In this document: positions 9,059 through 15,470 of the stretch, piece after piece
Layout of the letters: the number at the start of each line of letters is the position of its first letter
How positions within the stretch are numbered: position 1 is the first letter of the stretch
Source of the DNA: Sedimentitalea nanhaiensis DSM 24252
GTDB lineage: Bacteria > Pseudomonadota > Alphaproteobacteria > Rhodobacterales > Rhodobacteraceae
DNA length: 64,000 bases
Direction: 5' to 3'
Assembly: GCF_000473225.1 (NCBI RefSeq)
Contig: NZ_KI421509.1
Coordinates: 1,388,045-1,452,044, forward strand
Position numbers and translations under genes: made by a program
Notes under the pieces: model-generated
What the model saw: only the letters and a program-made list of their open reading frames with translations
Databases searched by the model: none
Told to the model about the DNA's origin: nothing

Positions 9059-9121
9059 GGGCAGCCCCCGACCGCCCCCCCGGGCGGGGGCTTTACCCCC
9101 ACCCGCGGCCGGGGGCTGCCC
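9059..9121. repeat. GC-rich inverted repeat between cysS and cimA
   Basis: Perfect 12-base arms GGGCAGCCCCCG (9059-9070) and CGGGGGCTGCCC (9110-9121) enclose a 39-base loop. The loop contains further C- and G-runs (CCCCCCCGGGCGGGGG near 9075-9090) able to fold internally. It sits in the 148-base gap between two minus-strand genes, cysS and cimA. There is no T-run on either side, so a classical intrinsic terminator is not supported. It may be a strong mRNA structure at the cysS 3' end or a dispersed intergenic repeat. Confidence 0.6.
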
Positions 9122-9140
9122 TCTTTACAAAGCGGAACCG

Positions 9141-10538
9141 TCATTTCAGCGCCTCCAGCTTGGCAAGGTCGAAATCCTTTTCCGGCCGTAACACTACTTT
9201 GTCATTGCTCATCATCACTGAAATATTCGCAGCCAGTAATTCAGTTTTCATTCGGTCCACTTGAGTGAAATCCTTGGTTTCTTTTGCCTCTCTGCGCAGC
9301 TCTTGCAACCTGTCGGCAAGAGGGGAGACGAGCGCACAGACCTCTTGGTACTCCGAAGATCTCCGCTGCAGCCCTTCTCGGTCGAAAAACCCAAGAAATA
9401 GCAGGTCGCACGCCAATTGAGTGCCTTTTGAGCTATCACGGAGGCGTTTGAGCTGTTCCACGGCGACATGTGTATTCAGGTCGTTGGCCAAGGCATCAAT
9501 GACTTTCTGTGAAGGTTTGCAGAAATCAACAGATTTAAAATCACAAAAGTCCGCAACGATCTGGATGAAACCGAAAATTGTAGATTCTGCTTCGACTTCC
9601 TTCTCTGCCGTCCAATCCATCGGCTTGCGATAATGCGTGGACAGGAACACAAACCGGATCACTTCGCCGGGTATCCCCTGATCCAGCAAATCGCGGATGG
9701 TAAAGAAATTGCCCAGCGACTTGGACATTTTCTTGCCCTCGACCTGCAACATCTCGTTATGCATCCAGACCCGCGCGAAATCGCCCGTGGGATGGGCGCA
9801 GCAGCTTTGGGCGATCTCGTTTTCGTGGTGTGGGAACATCAGATCGTTGCCGCCACCGTGAATATCGAAACTCTCGCCCAGCAGTTCATGGCTCATGGCA
9901 GAACATTCGATATGCCAGCCGGGACGGCCCCTGCCCCAGGGCGACTCCCAACCGGGCAAATCATCGGACGACGGCTTCCACAACACAAAATCCATCGGGT
10001 TTCGCTTGTACGGTGCCACCTCGACCCGCGCACCGGCGATCATGTCGTCGACCGACCGGCCCGACAGCGCGCCGTAATGCTCGCGCCAACTGTCCACCGC
10101 AAACAACACATGGCCCTCGGCCTCGTAAGCATGGCCTTTGGCGATCAATTCCTCGATCATTGCCACCATCTGCGGAATATATTGCGTTGCGCGTGGCATG
10201 TGGTTGGGCTCCAGCGCCCCCAGCGCGCCCATGTCGTCCAGAAACCACTGCGTGGTCTCGGCGGTGATCTCGCCAATCGCGCGCCCGCTCTGCGCCGCCC
10301 GCGCATTGATCTTGTCATCCACATCGGTGAAATTGCGCACATAGGTCACATGATCCGCGCCATAGGTATGCCGCAACAACCGGTACAGCACATCGAACAC
10401 CACCACCGGGCGCGCATTGCCCAGATGGGCGCGGTCATAGACCGTCGGCCCGCAGACATACATCCGCACGTTGTCCGGATCGATGGGGGCAAAATCCACC
10501 CTGGAACGGGTCTTGGTGTTGTACAGCTTGATCGTCAT
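9141..10538 (-). CDS. cysS: Cysteinyl-tRNA synthetase CysS (465 aa) with compositionally foreign C-terminal third
   Basis: Charges tRNA-Cys. Class I synthetase: zinc-site Cys and HIGH-type motif in '[18 protein letters not shown]' (about 27-44), '[12 protein letters not shown]', '[11 protein letters not shown]' and 'HHENEIAQS' (zinc ligands), and '[11 protein letters not shown]' (KMSKS loop). The N-terminal two thirds have the window's usual high GC. From about 9625 down to about 9150 the coding sequence drops sharply (9481-9540 is 23/60 G+C by hand count, 9901-9960 is 40/60), and the protein (about 305-455) is poorly recognisable as the usual anticodon-binding domain. The frame stays open throughout, so it looks like a mosaic gene, not a broken one. 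It is preceded by a Cys-rich leader ORF (10619-10660). Confidence 0.92.
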   Translation of the reverse strand: MTIKLYNTKTRSRVDFAPIDPDNVRMYVCGPTVYDRAHLGNARPVVVFDVLYRLLRHTYGADHVTYVRNFTDVDDKINARAAQSGRAIGEITAETTQWFLDDMGALGALEPNHMPRATQYIPQMVAMIEELIAKGHAYEAEGHVLFAVDSWREHYGALSGRSVDDMIAGARVEVAPYKRNPMDFVLWKPSSDDLPGWESPWGRGRPGWHIECSAMSHELLGESFDIHGGGNDLMFPHHENEIAQSCCAHPTGDFARVWMHNEMLQVEGKKMSKSLGNFFTIRDLLDQGIPGEVIRFVFLSTHYRKPMDWTAEKEVEAESTIFGFIQIVADFCDFKSVDFCKPSQKVIDALANDLNTHVAVEQLKRLRDSSKGTQLACDLLFLGFFDREGLQRRSSEYQEVCALVSPLADRLQELRREAKETKDFTQVDRMKTELLAANISVMMSNDKVVLRPEKDFDLAKLEALK

Positions 10539-10557
10539 GACAAATCCTCACGCAGTC

Positions 10558-10626
10558 AGCGCGGGCTTAGCAACTTGTCCATTGGAAGAAAACGACAGAA
10601 ACCGGCCCGCTGGAAGGTTCAGCAGG
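10558..10626 (-). promoter_or_regulatory. Candidate attenuator hairpins between Cys leader and cysS
   Basis: Read on the minus strand. Hairpin A pairs CCTGCTG (10626-10620, the last leader codons) with CAGCGGG (10612-10606) across a 7-base loop. Hairpin B pairs AGCGGGC (10611-10605) with GCCCGCGCT (10566-10558) with one bulged G. The two share AGCGGG and are mutually exclusive. The 3' arm of B ends about 20 bases before the cysS ATG, just upstream of the GAGGA ribosome-binding site. A run of TCGTTTTCTTCC follows hairpin A. This is the arrangement expected for ribosome-dependent control by Cys codon translation; whether control is at termination or initiation is not clear. Confidence 0.45.
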
Positions 10627-10660
10627 GAATGCAGCAGATAATGGTGCAGATGCGGCTCAT
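10619..10660 (-). CDS. Cys-rich leader peptide upstream of cysS (13 aa)
   Basis: A minimal ORF, MSRICTIICCIPC then TGA: five of thirteen codons are Cys (all TGC), including an adjacent TGC-TGC pair. A plausible ribosome-binding site (GGGGA) lies 5 bases before the ATG. It lies 80 bases upstream of cysS on the same strand, outside the divergent aminotransferase gene. The position and codon content are those of a leader peptide whose ribosome stalls when charged tRNA-Cys is scarce. Cys-rich leaders upstream of sulfur-metabolism genes are known in mycobacteria; I know of no described case for cysS here. The ORF is certain as sequence; its translation and role are inferred. Confidence 0.5.
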   Translation of the reverse strand: MSRICTIICCIPC

Positions 10661-10772
10661 GCTGTCCCCATAGCACAGCGGTCCCCCGCCGCCAACCCGC
10701 TTCGCGCAACGACCCGATTGACAATCCCCGGCGACTCTGAACCCTTTCGGCAAAATCTTCGCGGAGTGCGCC

Positions 10773-11978
10773 ATGTCCCTGTCCAAACGCATCACCAACC
10801 TGACCGGCGATGGCTCGGACGGCTGGGAACTGTTCATCCGCTCGCGCGAGATGATCGCCGACGGCATCGACGTGACCGAATTGACCATCGGCGAACACGA
10901 TATTCCCACACATCCCGACATTCTGGACGCCATGCATGCCGCAGCCAAGGGCGGACATACCGGATACGCCATGGTGCCCGGCACAGCCGAGTTGCGCGAT
11001 ACCGTCGCCGCGCGGGTCCAGGCCCGCACCGGCGTGCCGACGACGCGCGACAACGTGCTGATCACACCGGGCGGTCAGGCCGGGCTGTTCGCCACCCATT
11101 CGGCGGCGTGCGATCCAGGGGATGTGGCGATGTATATCGACCCCTATTACGCCACTTATCCGGGTACGATCCGCGGCGTCGGCGCAGTGCCCCGCGCGGT
11201 GCAGGCCCTGGCCGACAACGCATTCCAGCCACGCGCCGCCGATATCGAGGCCGCCGCCGGAGGGGCAAAATCCCTGCTGATCAATTCGCCCAACAACCCC
11301 ACCGGGGTGATCTATGGCCGCGACACGCTGGATGGCATCGCCGATGTCTGCCAACGCCACGATTTGTGGCTGATCTCGGACGAGGTCTATGACACCCAGA
11401 TCTGGGAGGGCGCGCATATCTCGCCCCGCAGCCTGCCCGGCATGGCCGACCGCACCCTGGTGGTCGGGTCAATGTCGAAATCCCACGCCATGACCGGATC
11501 GCGCTGCGGCTGGATCGTCGGACCCCAAGAGGCGATCGGACATCTGATCAACCTGGCGACCCACACCACATATGGCGTGCCCGGTTTCGTGCAGGATGCC
11601 GCTGTCTACGCCCTGAACCGTGGCGAAACCCTGGAACAAGAGATCGCCGCCCCCTTCCGCCGGCGGCTGGCGCTGGCCAAGGACATTCTGAAAGCTCAGA
11701 ACACCGTCGCGTTGGTTCCCGCGCAGGGGGCGATGTATCTGATGCTGGATGTGCACGCCACCGGGCTGGACGGCGAGGGTTTTGCCAATGCGTTGCTGGA
11801 TACGCATCACATCGCCGTCATGCCCGGCAGCAGCTTTGGGGCTGCCGCCGCGCGCCATGTCCGTGTGGCCATGACCATCCAGGACACCTGTTTTGCCACC
11901 GCTCTGCAAACGCTGTGTGCCTATGCGGCGCAACTGGCCACCGCCGCGTCACGCGAGGGCACGGCCCGGTCGGCCTAG
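10773..11978 (+). CDS. PLP-dependent aminotransferase class I/II, AruH-like (401 aa)
   Basis: Fold-type I aminotransferase. Seen: 'LTIGEHDIPTHPDIL' (about 35-50), 'PGGQAGLF' phosphate-binding turn, 'INSPNNPTGVIYG' (about 170-182), 'ISDEVYDTQIWEG' with the PLP-contacting Asp and Tyr, 'VGSMSKSHAMTGSRCGW' with the Schiff-base Lys (about 235), and a C-terminal 'HVRVAMT' carboxylate-binding Arg. Similar proteins are annotated as arginine:pyruvate or aspartate aminotransferases; substrate is uncertain. A perfect TTGACA at 10718-10723 could be the -35 element. The stop codon overlaps that of the convergent outer-membrane gene (shared CTAG at 11975-11978). Confidence 0.85.
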   Translation: MSLSKRITNLTGDGSDGWELFIRSREMIADGIDVTELTIGEHDIPTHPDILDAMHAAAKGGHTGYAMVPGTAELRDTVAARVQARTGVPTTRDNVLITPGGQAGLFATHSAACDPGDVAMYIDPYYATYPGTIRGVGAVPRAVQALADNAFQPRAADIEAAAGGAKSLLINSPNNPTGVIYGRDTLDGIADVCQRHDLWLISDEVYDTQIWEGAHISPRSLPGMADRTLVVGSMSKSHAMTGSRCGWIVGPQEAIGHLINLATHTTYGVPGFVQDAAVYALNRGETLEQEIAAPFRRRLALAKDILKAQNTVALVPAQGAMYLMLDVHATGLDGEGFANALLDTHHIAVMPGSSFGAAAARHVRVAMTIQDTCFATALQTLCAYAAQLATAASREGTARSA

Positions 11979-12490
11979 AACCGAAACGCCGCCCGCAGGG
12001 TAAAGGACTGGATCTTGGCATCGACGCCACCGACGTCGTTGAAATTCTGATACAGGTATTCGCCGGTGATGCTCCATTGCGGCGACATCAGGACAGAAAC
12101 TCCCAATCCGTAAAACGCGTCGGTCTTGCTGCCCGCCGAGGTCTGCAACCGCGCCGGACCGGCCACGACATAGCCCATGGCGTCGCCGAAGTCATAGCCC
12201 AGCCGCAGCTTGGCACGGTACAGATGATCGGCATTCACCGAATTGGTGCCGGTGCCGGCGTTGATGTTCAGCCGGTCATAATCGATCTCGGCACCCAGCA
12301 CCCATTCGCCGAAATCATAGTCATACCCGGCATTGATGCCATAGGTCGTCCCATCGCCATCGACTCGACCGGCCGAAGGGGCAAGATCCGCATAGCCCAC
12401 CTGGGCACCGACATACCCGCCGGTCCAGTCCGCAGCCAGCGCAGCCGAAGCGGACAAGGTAAAAACGGCAACTGAAGCGGCAGCTCTCAT
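11975..12490 (-). CDS. Outer-membrane beta-barrel protein, Omp25/OmpW-like (171 aa)
   Basis: Small porin-like barrel. A signal peptide ends at 'SASAALAADW' (cleavage about residue 20). The mature part is a run of amphipathic strands with alternating polar/hydrophobic residues and Gly/Tyr/Asp turns ('GGYVGAQVGYADLA', 'GAEIDYDRLNI', 'RAKLRLGYDFG', 'WSITGEYLYQNF'), ending 'FTLRAAFRF' with the terminal Phe expected for outer-membrane insertion. I chose the ATG at 12490, with AAGGGAAT upstream, over a TTG one codon earlier. A 13-base palindrome GGTCTGTCAGACC (12506-12518) lies in the leader just upstream and could be an operator or RNA hairpin. Confidence 0.85.
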   Translation of the reverse strand: MRAAASVAVFTLSASAALAADWTGGYVGAQVGYADLAPSAGRVDGDGTTYGINAGYDYDFGEWVLGAEIDYDRLNINAGTGTNSVNADHLYRAKLRLGYDFGDAMGYVVAGPARLQTSAGSKTDAFYGLGVSVLMSPQWSITGEYLYQNFNDVGGVDAKIQSFTLRAAFRF

Positions 12491-12881
12491 CAACCTATTC
12501 CCTTTGGTCTGTCAGACCACCGTGCGGCCAAACCCCTTTACACAATCTTCACGTGCAGCGGATTTTCGACAATTTAATAATAATACCATGATTATATACA
12601 TTTGCACTGATTCTTCCCCCTCCGGCACATCGTGCATTCGCTCCAACCGATCCTGTCGAAGGACCGAAAAGGCCAGCGCCCGCGTCGCAAACAGAACAGA
12701 TTGCCACGCATGATTCGCCAAACTGATCGCCGGAACAGGAGAGCGCATGCAGGCCGAACAGAGCAAGATTTGCCTGGTGATCCGCACCATCGGTGCGGGC
12801 CGCGGGCGTGCCGCGCGGGGACGACCCGGCCAGCTGTGACCGCCTTTGCCCAGCCCCATTTGTCAGCAAGAAGACAGTCCG
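12491..12881. other. Non-coding gap with AT-rich island
   Basis: 391 bases between divergent genes. It holds the 13-base palindrome at 12506-12518 and an AT-rich island (about 12570-12615, containing AATTTAATAATAATACC), probably promoter DNA for one or both genes. The remainder (12620-12880) has normal GC. Open frames here on both strands lack family-like sequence or ribosome-binding sites, and I do not support any as a gene. Confidence 0.6.
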
Positions 12882-14432
12882 ATGAACGATCAGATCAAAT
12901 CTTCCGCCCCTAATCGCAGCGGCGGTCGCGCCGCGCGCCGTGCGGCCCGCGCGGCCCCGCTGGCCGCGCACCTGCGCCCGATTCGCGCCGGCATGTCCGG
13001 CGGCACCTACAACCCGCTCAGCCAGACCGACATCGAAAACATCCATCGCACCGCTTTGGACGCGCTGGAACAGATCGGCCTGGCCGACGCCCCCGAAAGC
13101 GGCATCCGTCACCTGACCCGGGCGGGTGCCATCCTGGGAGACGATGGCCGCATCCGCTTTCCCCGTGCGCTGGTCGAAGACACGATTGCCCGCGCCAACC
13201 GCAGCGTCACCCTGATGGGGCGCGATCCCGTGCATGACATGACCCTGTCCGGCACCCGCGTGCATTACGGCACCGCCGGGGCCGCCGTGCATATGGTGGA
13301 CCCCGACGGGCGGCGCTATCGCGAAAGCACGGTGCAGGATCTGCACGATGCGGCGCGCATCGCCGATCGGCTGGACAACATCCACTTCCTGCAACGCCCG
13401 ATGGTCTGCCGCGATATTGCCGACAACATGGAGATGGATATGAACACGATCTATGCCTGTTGTTCGGGCACCACCAAGCACGTGGGCGTGTCCTTTACCG
13501 AGCCGGGGTTCGTGCGTCACGGGCTGGAGTTGCTGCACATGATCGCGGGCGGCGAGGACAAGTGGCGCGAGCGCCCCTTTGTGTCCAACAGCAACTGCTT
13601 TGTCGTGCCGCCGATGAAATTCGCCACCGAAAGCTGTCAGGTGATGGAGGAAGTCATCCGCGGCGGCATGCCGGTGCTGCTGTTGTCGGCGGGCATGGCC
13701 GGGGCCACCGCGCCGTCGACCATCGCGGGAGCCATCGTGCAGGCGGTGGCGGAATGTCTGGCCGGGCTGGTCTATGTCAATGCGGTCCAACCGGGCCATC
13801 CGGCAGTGTTCGGCACCTGGCCTTTCGGGCTGGACCTGCGCACCGGGGCGATGACCATCGGATCGGGCGAACAGGCGTTGCTGACCGCGGGCTGTGCCCA
13901 GATGCACCGGTTCTACGACCTGCCCGGCGGCGCGGCCGCAGGTGCGGCGGATTCCAAACTGCCCGATATGCAAGCCGGATGGGAACAGATGTGTTCCAGC
14001 GTGATGGCCGGTCTGTCCGGGCTGAACATGGTCTACGAGGCCGCCGGGATGCATGCCTCGCTGCTGGGCTTCTGCCACGAGTCGCTGATCCTGAGCGACG
14101 ATCTGATCGGACAGGCCCTGCGCTGTGTGCGCGGCATCGAAGTCAGCGAAGACACCCTGGCGCTGGATCAGATCCGCAAGGTCTGTATCGGCGGCACCGG
14201 GCATTATCTGGGCACCGAACAGACTCTGGGCCGGATGCAGGCCGACCACGTCTATCCGACCCTGGGCAACCGCATGTCGCCCAAGGAATGGGATGAACAG
14301 GGCAAGCCCGATCTGGTCGCAAACGCCACCGCGCGCAAACACGAGATCCTGTCGCAGCGCGCCGCCGCGCGGCTGGACCCCGCCACCGATGCCAGGATCC
14401 GCGCACGGTTCACCATTCATCTGCCCGCCTGA
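12882..14432 (+). CDS. Trimethylamine methyltransferase (MttB) family protein, non-pyrrolysine type (516 aa)
   Basis: Corrinoid-dependent methyltransferase family of MttB/MtgB. Seen: 'PIRAGMSGGTYNPLSQTDIENIH' region near the N terminus, the TIM-barrel 'VHYGTAGAAVHMVDPDGRRYRE' region (about 130-150), 'CCSGTTKHVGVSFTEPG', 'GSGEQALLTAGCAQMHRFY', 'GGAAAGAADSKLPDMQAGWE' (about 350-370) and 'GTGHYLGTEQTLGRMQ'. The reading frame has no in-frame TAG, so the pyrrolysine of archaeal MttB is absent. Non-Pyl relatives can demethylate glycine betaine or other quaternary amines; the substrate here is not known. No corrinoid protein or activase gene adjoins. The N-terminal ~30 residues are Arg/Ala-rich. The ATG at 12882 fits the conserved region. 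Confidence 0.88.
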   Translation: MNDQIKSSAPNRSGGRAARRAARAAPLAAHLRPIRAGMSGGTYNPLSQTDIENIHRTALDALEQIGLADAPESGIRHLTRAGAILGDDGRIRFPRALVEDTIARANRSVTLMGRDPVHDMTLSGTRVHYGTAGAAVHMVDPDGRRYRESTVQDLHDAARIADRLDNIHFLQRPMVCRDIADNMEMDMNTIYACCSGTTKHVGVSFTEPGFVRHGLELLHMIAGGEDKWRERPFVSNSNCFVVPPMKFATESCQVMEEVIRGGMPVLLLSAGMAGATAPSTIAGAIVQAVAECLAGLVYVNAVQPGHPAVFGTWPFGLDLRTGAMTIGSGEQALLTAGCAQMHRFYDLPGGAAAGAADSKLPDMQAGWEQMCSSVMAGLSGLNMVYEAAGMHASLLGFCHESLILSDDLIGQALRCVRGIEVSEDTLALDQIRKVCIGGTGHYLGTEQTLGRMQADHVYPTLGNRMSPKEWDEQGKPDLVANATARKHEILSQRAAARLDPATDARIRARFTIHLPA

Positions 14433-14453
14433 GCGGCAAGCCAAAACCTGGAA

Positions 14454-14481
14454 CTGCGCCCGGCTTGCGGGCCGGGCGCAG
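14454..14481. terminator. Hairpin shared by convergent mttB-like and EF-hand genes
   Basis: Perfect 11-base stem CTGCGCCCGGC (14454-14464) and GCCGGGCGCAG (14471-14481) with a 6-base loop, placed between the stop codons of two convergent genes. There is no T-run, so it may be a weak or Rho-assisted bidirectional terminator or an mRNA 3'-end stabiliser. Confidence 0.6.
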
Positions 14482-14495
14482 TCCTGATGTCAATC

Positions 14496-14735
14496 TCAGC
14501 CCTTGGGCATCAACCCCGCGTCCTGCGCCACGCTGACCTCGTCGGCATCCAACGCGCCATCGGCATTGGTGTCCATCGCGCTAAAGCTTTCAGCGGTGGT
14601 CTCGGGCAGGACCGCCTGAACCTCGTCCAGGGTCAGCAGACCATCGCCATTGGTGTCCAGTTCGGTTGCCGCCATTGCAAGCCCCGGCAGGGCCAGACCG
14701 AACGCGCTGAGAAAAGTCAGGGTCTTGAGTGTCAT
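14496..14735 (-). CDS. Exported EF-hand calcium-binding protein (79 aa)
   Basis: Small secreted or periplasmic protein. A signal peptide is visible (cleavage near 'GLAMAATE', about residue 22). Two EF-hand loops follow: DTNGDGLLTLDE (about 26-37) and DTNADGALDADE (about 55-66), each with Asp at 1, 3, 5 and an acidic residue at 12. The Ca2+ ligands are complete. The ATG at 14735 follows GGAGAC at good spacing. Its role could be Ca2+ buffering or sensing; nothing nearby specifies it. Many Roseobacter genomes carry such short EF-hand proteins. Confidence 0.85.
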   Translation of the reverse strand: MTLKTLTFLSAFGLALPGLAMAATELDTNGDGLLTLDEVQAVLPETTAESFSAMDTNADGALDADEVSVAQDAGLMPKG

Positions 14736-15050
14736 GAGATGTCTCCTGTTTGACATTTGGCGTCCACGGATGCGGACACGAACATCAGAAAGCCCCCAAC
14801 CCCTGACCCTGTCACGAGACACGCGCGTCTTGCCCCGATCCAAGCCGGGACCCGCCGAAAACCGGCCGAACCATCGGCTGCGACCCGCAGAAACAAGTGC
14901 GCGGAAAATGGCTCGGCGTGTTGCAACCGACGGATGCAAACCCGACCGGCGGCGCACCGCCCAGCGGGCCGGGTTTTGCGAGTCAGCGGGAACCCGCACG
15001 CCGCAACCTCACCCAAAAACGGCTGTCCCCAAGGAAAGACCCGAAGGCCA

Positions 15051-15077
15051 AAGCCCTCCGTTCGAGTTTCGCCGTTC
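15051..15077 (+). repeat. Direct repeat A, copy 1
   Basis: 27-base element beginning AAGCCCTCCG and ending TTTCGCCGTTC. It matches copy 2 at 15186-15212 at 26 of 27 positions (C to T at the 13th). Spacing between copy starts is 135 bases. Confidence 0.7.
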
Positions 15078-15110
15078 CCCGCGGGTTTCCAGCGGAAACC
15101 CGCGATCCAG

Positions 15111-15151
15111 GGACAGAGCGAAAACCGTCAGGTTTTAGCGGAGTCTGCCCC
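15111..15151 (+). repeat. Repeat B, copy 1
   Basis: 41-base element beginning GGACAGAGCG and ending CTGCCCC, with an internal AAAACC-GTCA-GGTTTT hairpin. Copy 2 at 15324-15364 has the same length, the same ends and a related internal hairpin with a different stem sequence, so the secondary structure is conserved more than the bases. Confidence 0.6.
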
Positions 15152-15161
15152 TCCTGCCAGT

Positions 15162-15196
15162 ACCGAAATAAAATACGGAGGGCCGAAGCCCTCCGT
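15162..15196 (-). terminator. TTCG-tetraloop hairpin terminator downstream of nrdJ
   Basis: On the minus strand: ACGGAGGGC - TTCG - GCCCTCCGT (15196-15175), a perfect 9-base stem with a stable tetraloop, followed at once by ATTTTATTTC (15174-15165). This is a good Rho-independent terminator for transcription in the nrdJ direction, although it lies about 275 bases beyond the nrdJ stop codon. Confidence 0.6.
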
Positions 15197-15212
15197 TTGA
15201 GTTTCGCCGTTC
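15186..15212 (+). repeat. Direct repeat A, copy 2
   Basis: Second copy of the 27-base element at 15051-15077. Its first bases overlap the 3' arm of the terminator hairpin at 15175-15196; copy 1 lacks the matching 5' arm. Confidence 0.7.
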
Positions 15213-15323
15213 AGGCTCATCTAGTTTACCGCCCGGTATATTTTTTGCCTGCGGCCTGAACGTCGTCCAGAGCGAGCGCACCCGCCCCTTGTCTCCGGTG
15301 AAACCATCCGGTTTCACCGAGCA

Positions 15324-15364
15324 GGACAGAGCGGAAACCAAGGGTTTCTGCGGAGTCCTGCCCC
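15324..15364 (+). repeat. Repeat B, copy 2
   Basis: Second copy of the 41-base element at 15111-15151. It starts GGACAGAGCGG and ends GGAGTCCTGCCCC, with internal GAAACC/GGTTTC arms. It follows directly on the GGTGAAACC/GGTTTCACC hairpin (15297-15318). Confidence 0.6.
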
Positions 15365-15470
15365 GGTAGATCAGGAGGGCCACCCTTTCGGCCATCCCGG
15401 ATGTTTCGTCGGGGTCCGGTCTGTGTGGCAGCGCCGGGACCCCTACACGTCCCTGCGGGACGCGATCCCC

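Larger units (their letters stand above)
14736..15470. other. 735-base non-coding region rich in hairpins and short repeats
   Basis: No convincing gene on either strand. From about 15050 to 15364 it holds two direct-repeat pairs (listed separately) and several perfect hairpins: CGCGGGTTTCC/GGAAACCCGCG (15080-15104), AAAACC/GGTTTT (15121-15136), ACGGAGGGC/GCCCTCCGT (15175-15196), GGTGAAACC/GGTTTCACC (15297-15318) and GAAACC/GGTTTC (about 15333-15348). Four of the five carry the AAACC...GGTTT theme. The region is downstream of nrdJ and upstream of the EF-hand gene, both on the minus strand. Confidence 0.65.

Noticed and set aside
12512-12859. Minus-strand frame of 115 codons in the gap before the MttB-family gene
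   Set aside because: No ribosome-binding site, no family-like sequence, unusual composition; more likely promoter DNA read as an open frame.
12549-14444. Long minus-strand open frame (631 codons)
   Set aside because: It lies antisense to the MttB-family gene, whose motifs and codon use are clear. Long antisense frames are normal in GC-rich DNA.
14757-15259. Several overlapping open frames on both strands in the repeat region
   Set aside because: Rich in Arg/Pro/Ala with no domain pattern, and they cross the hairpins and repeats; a non-coding region explains them better.
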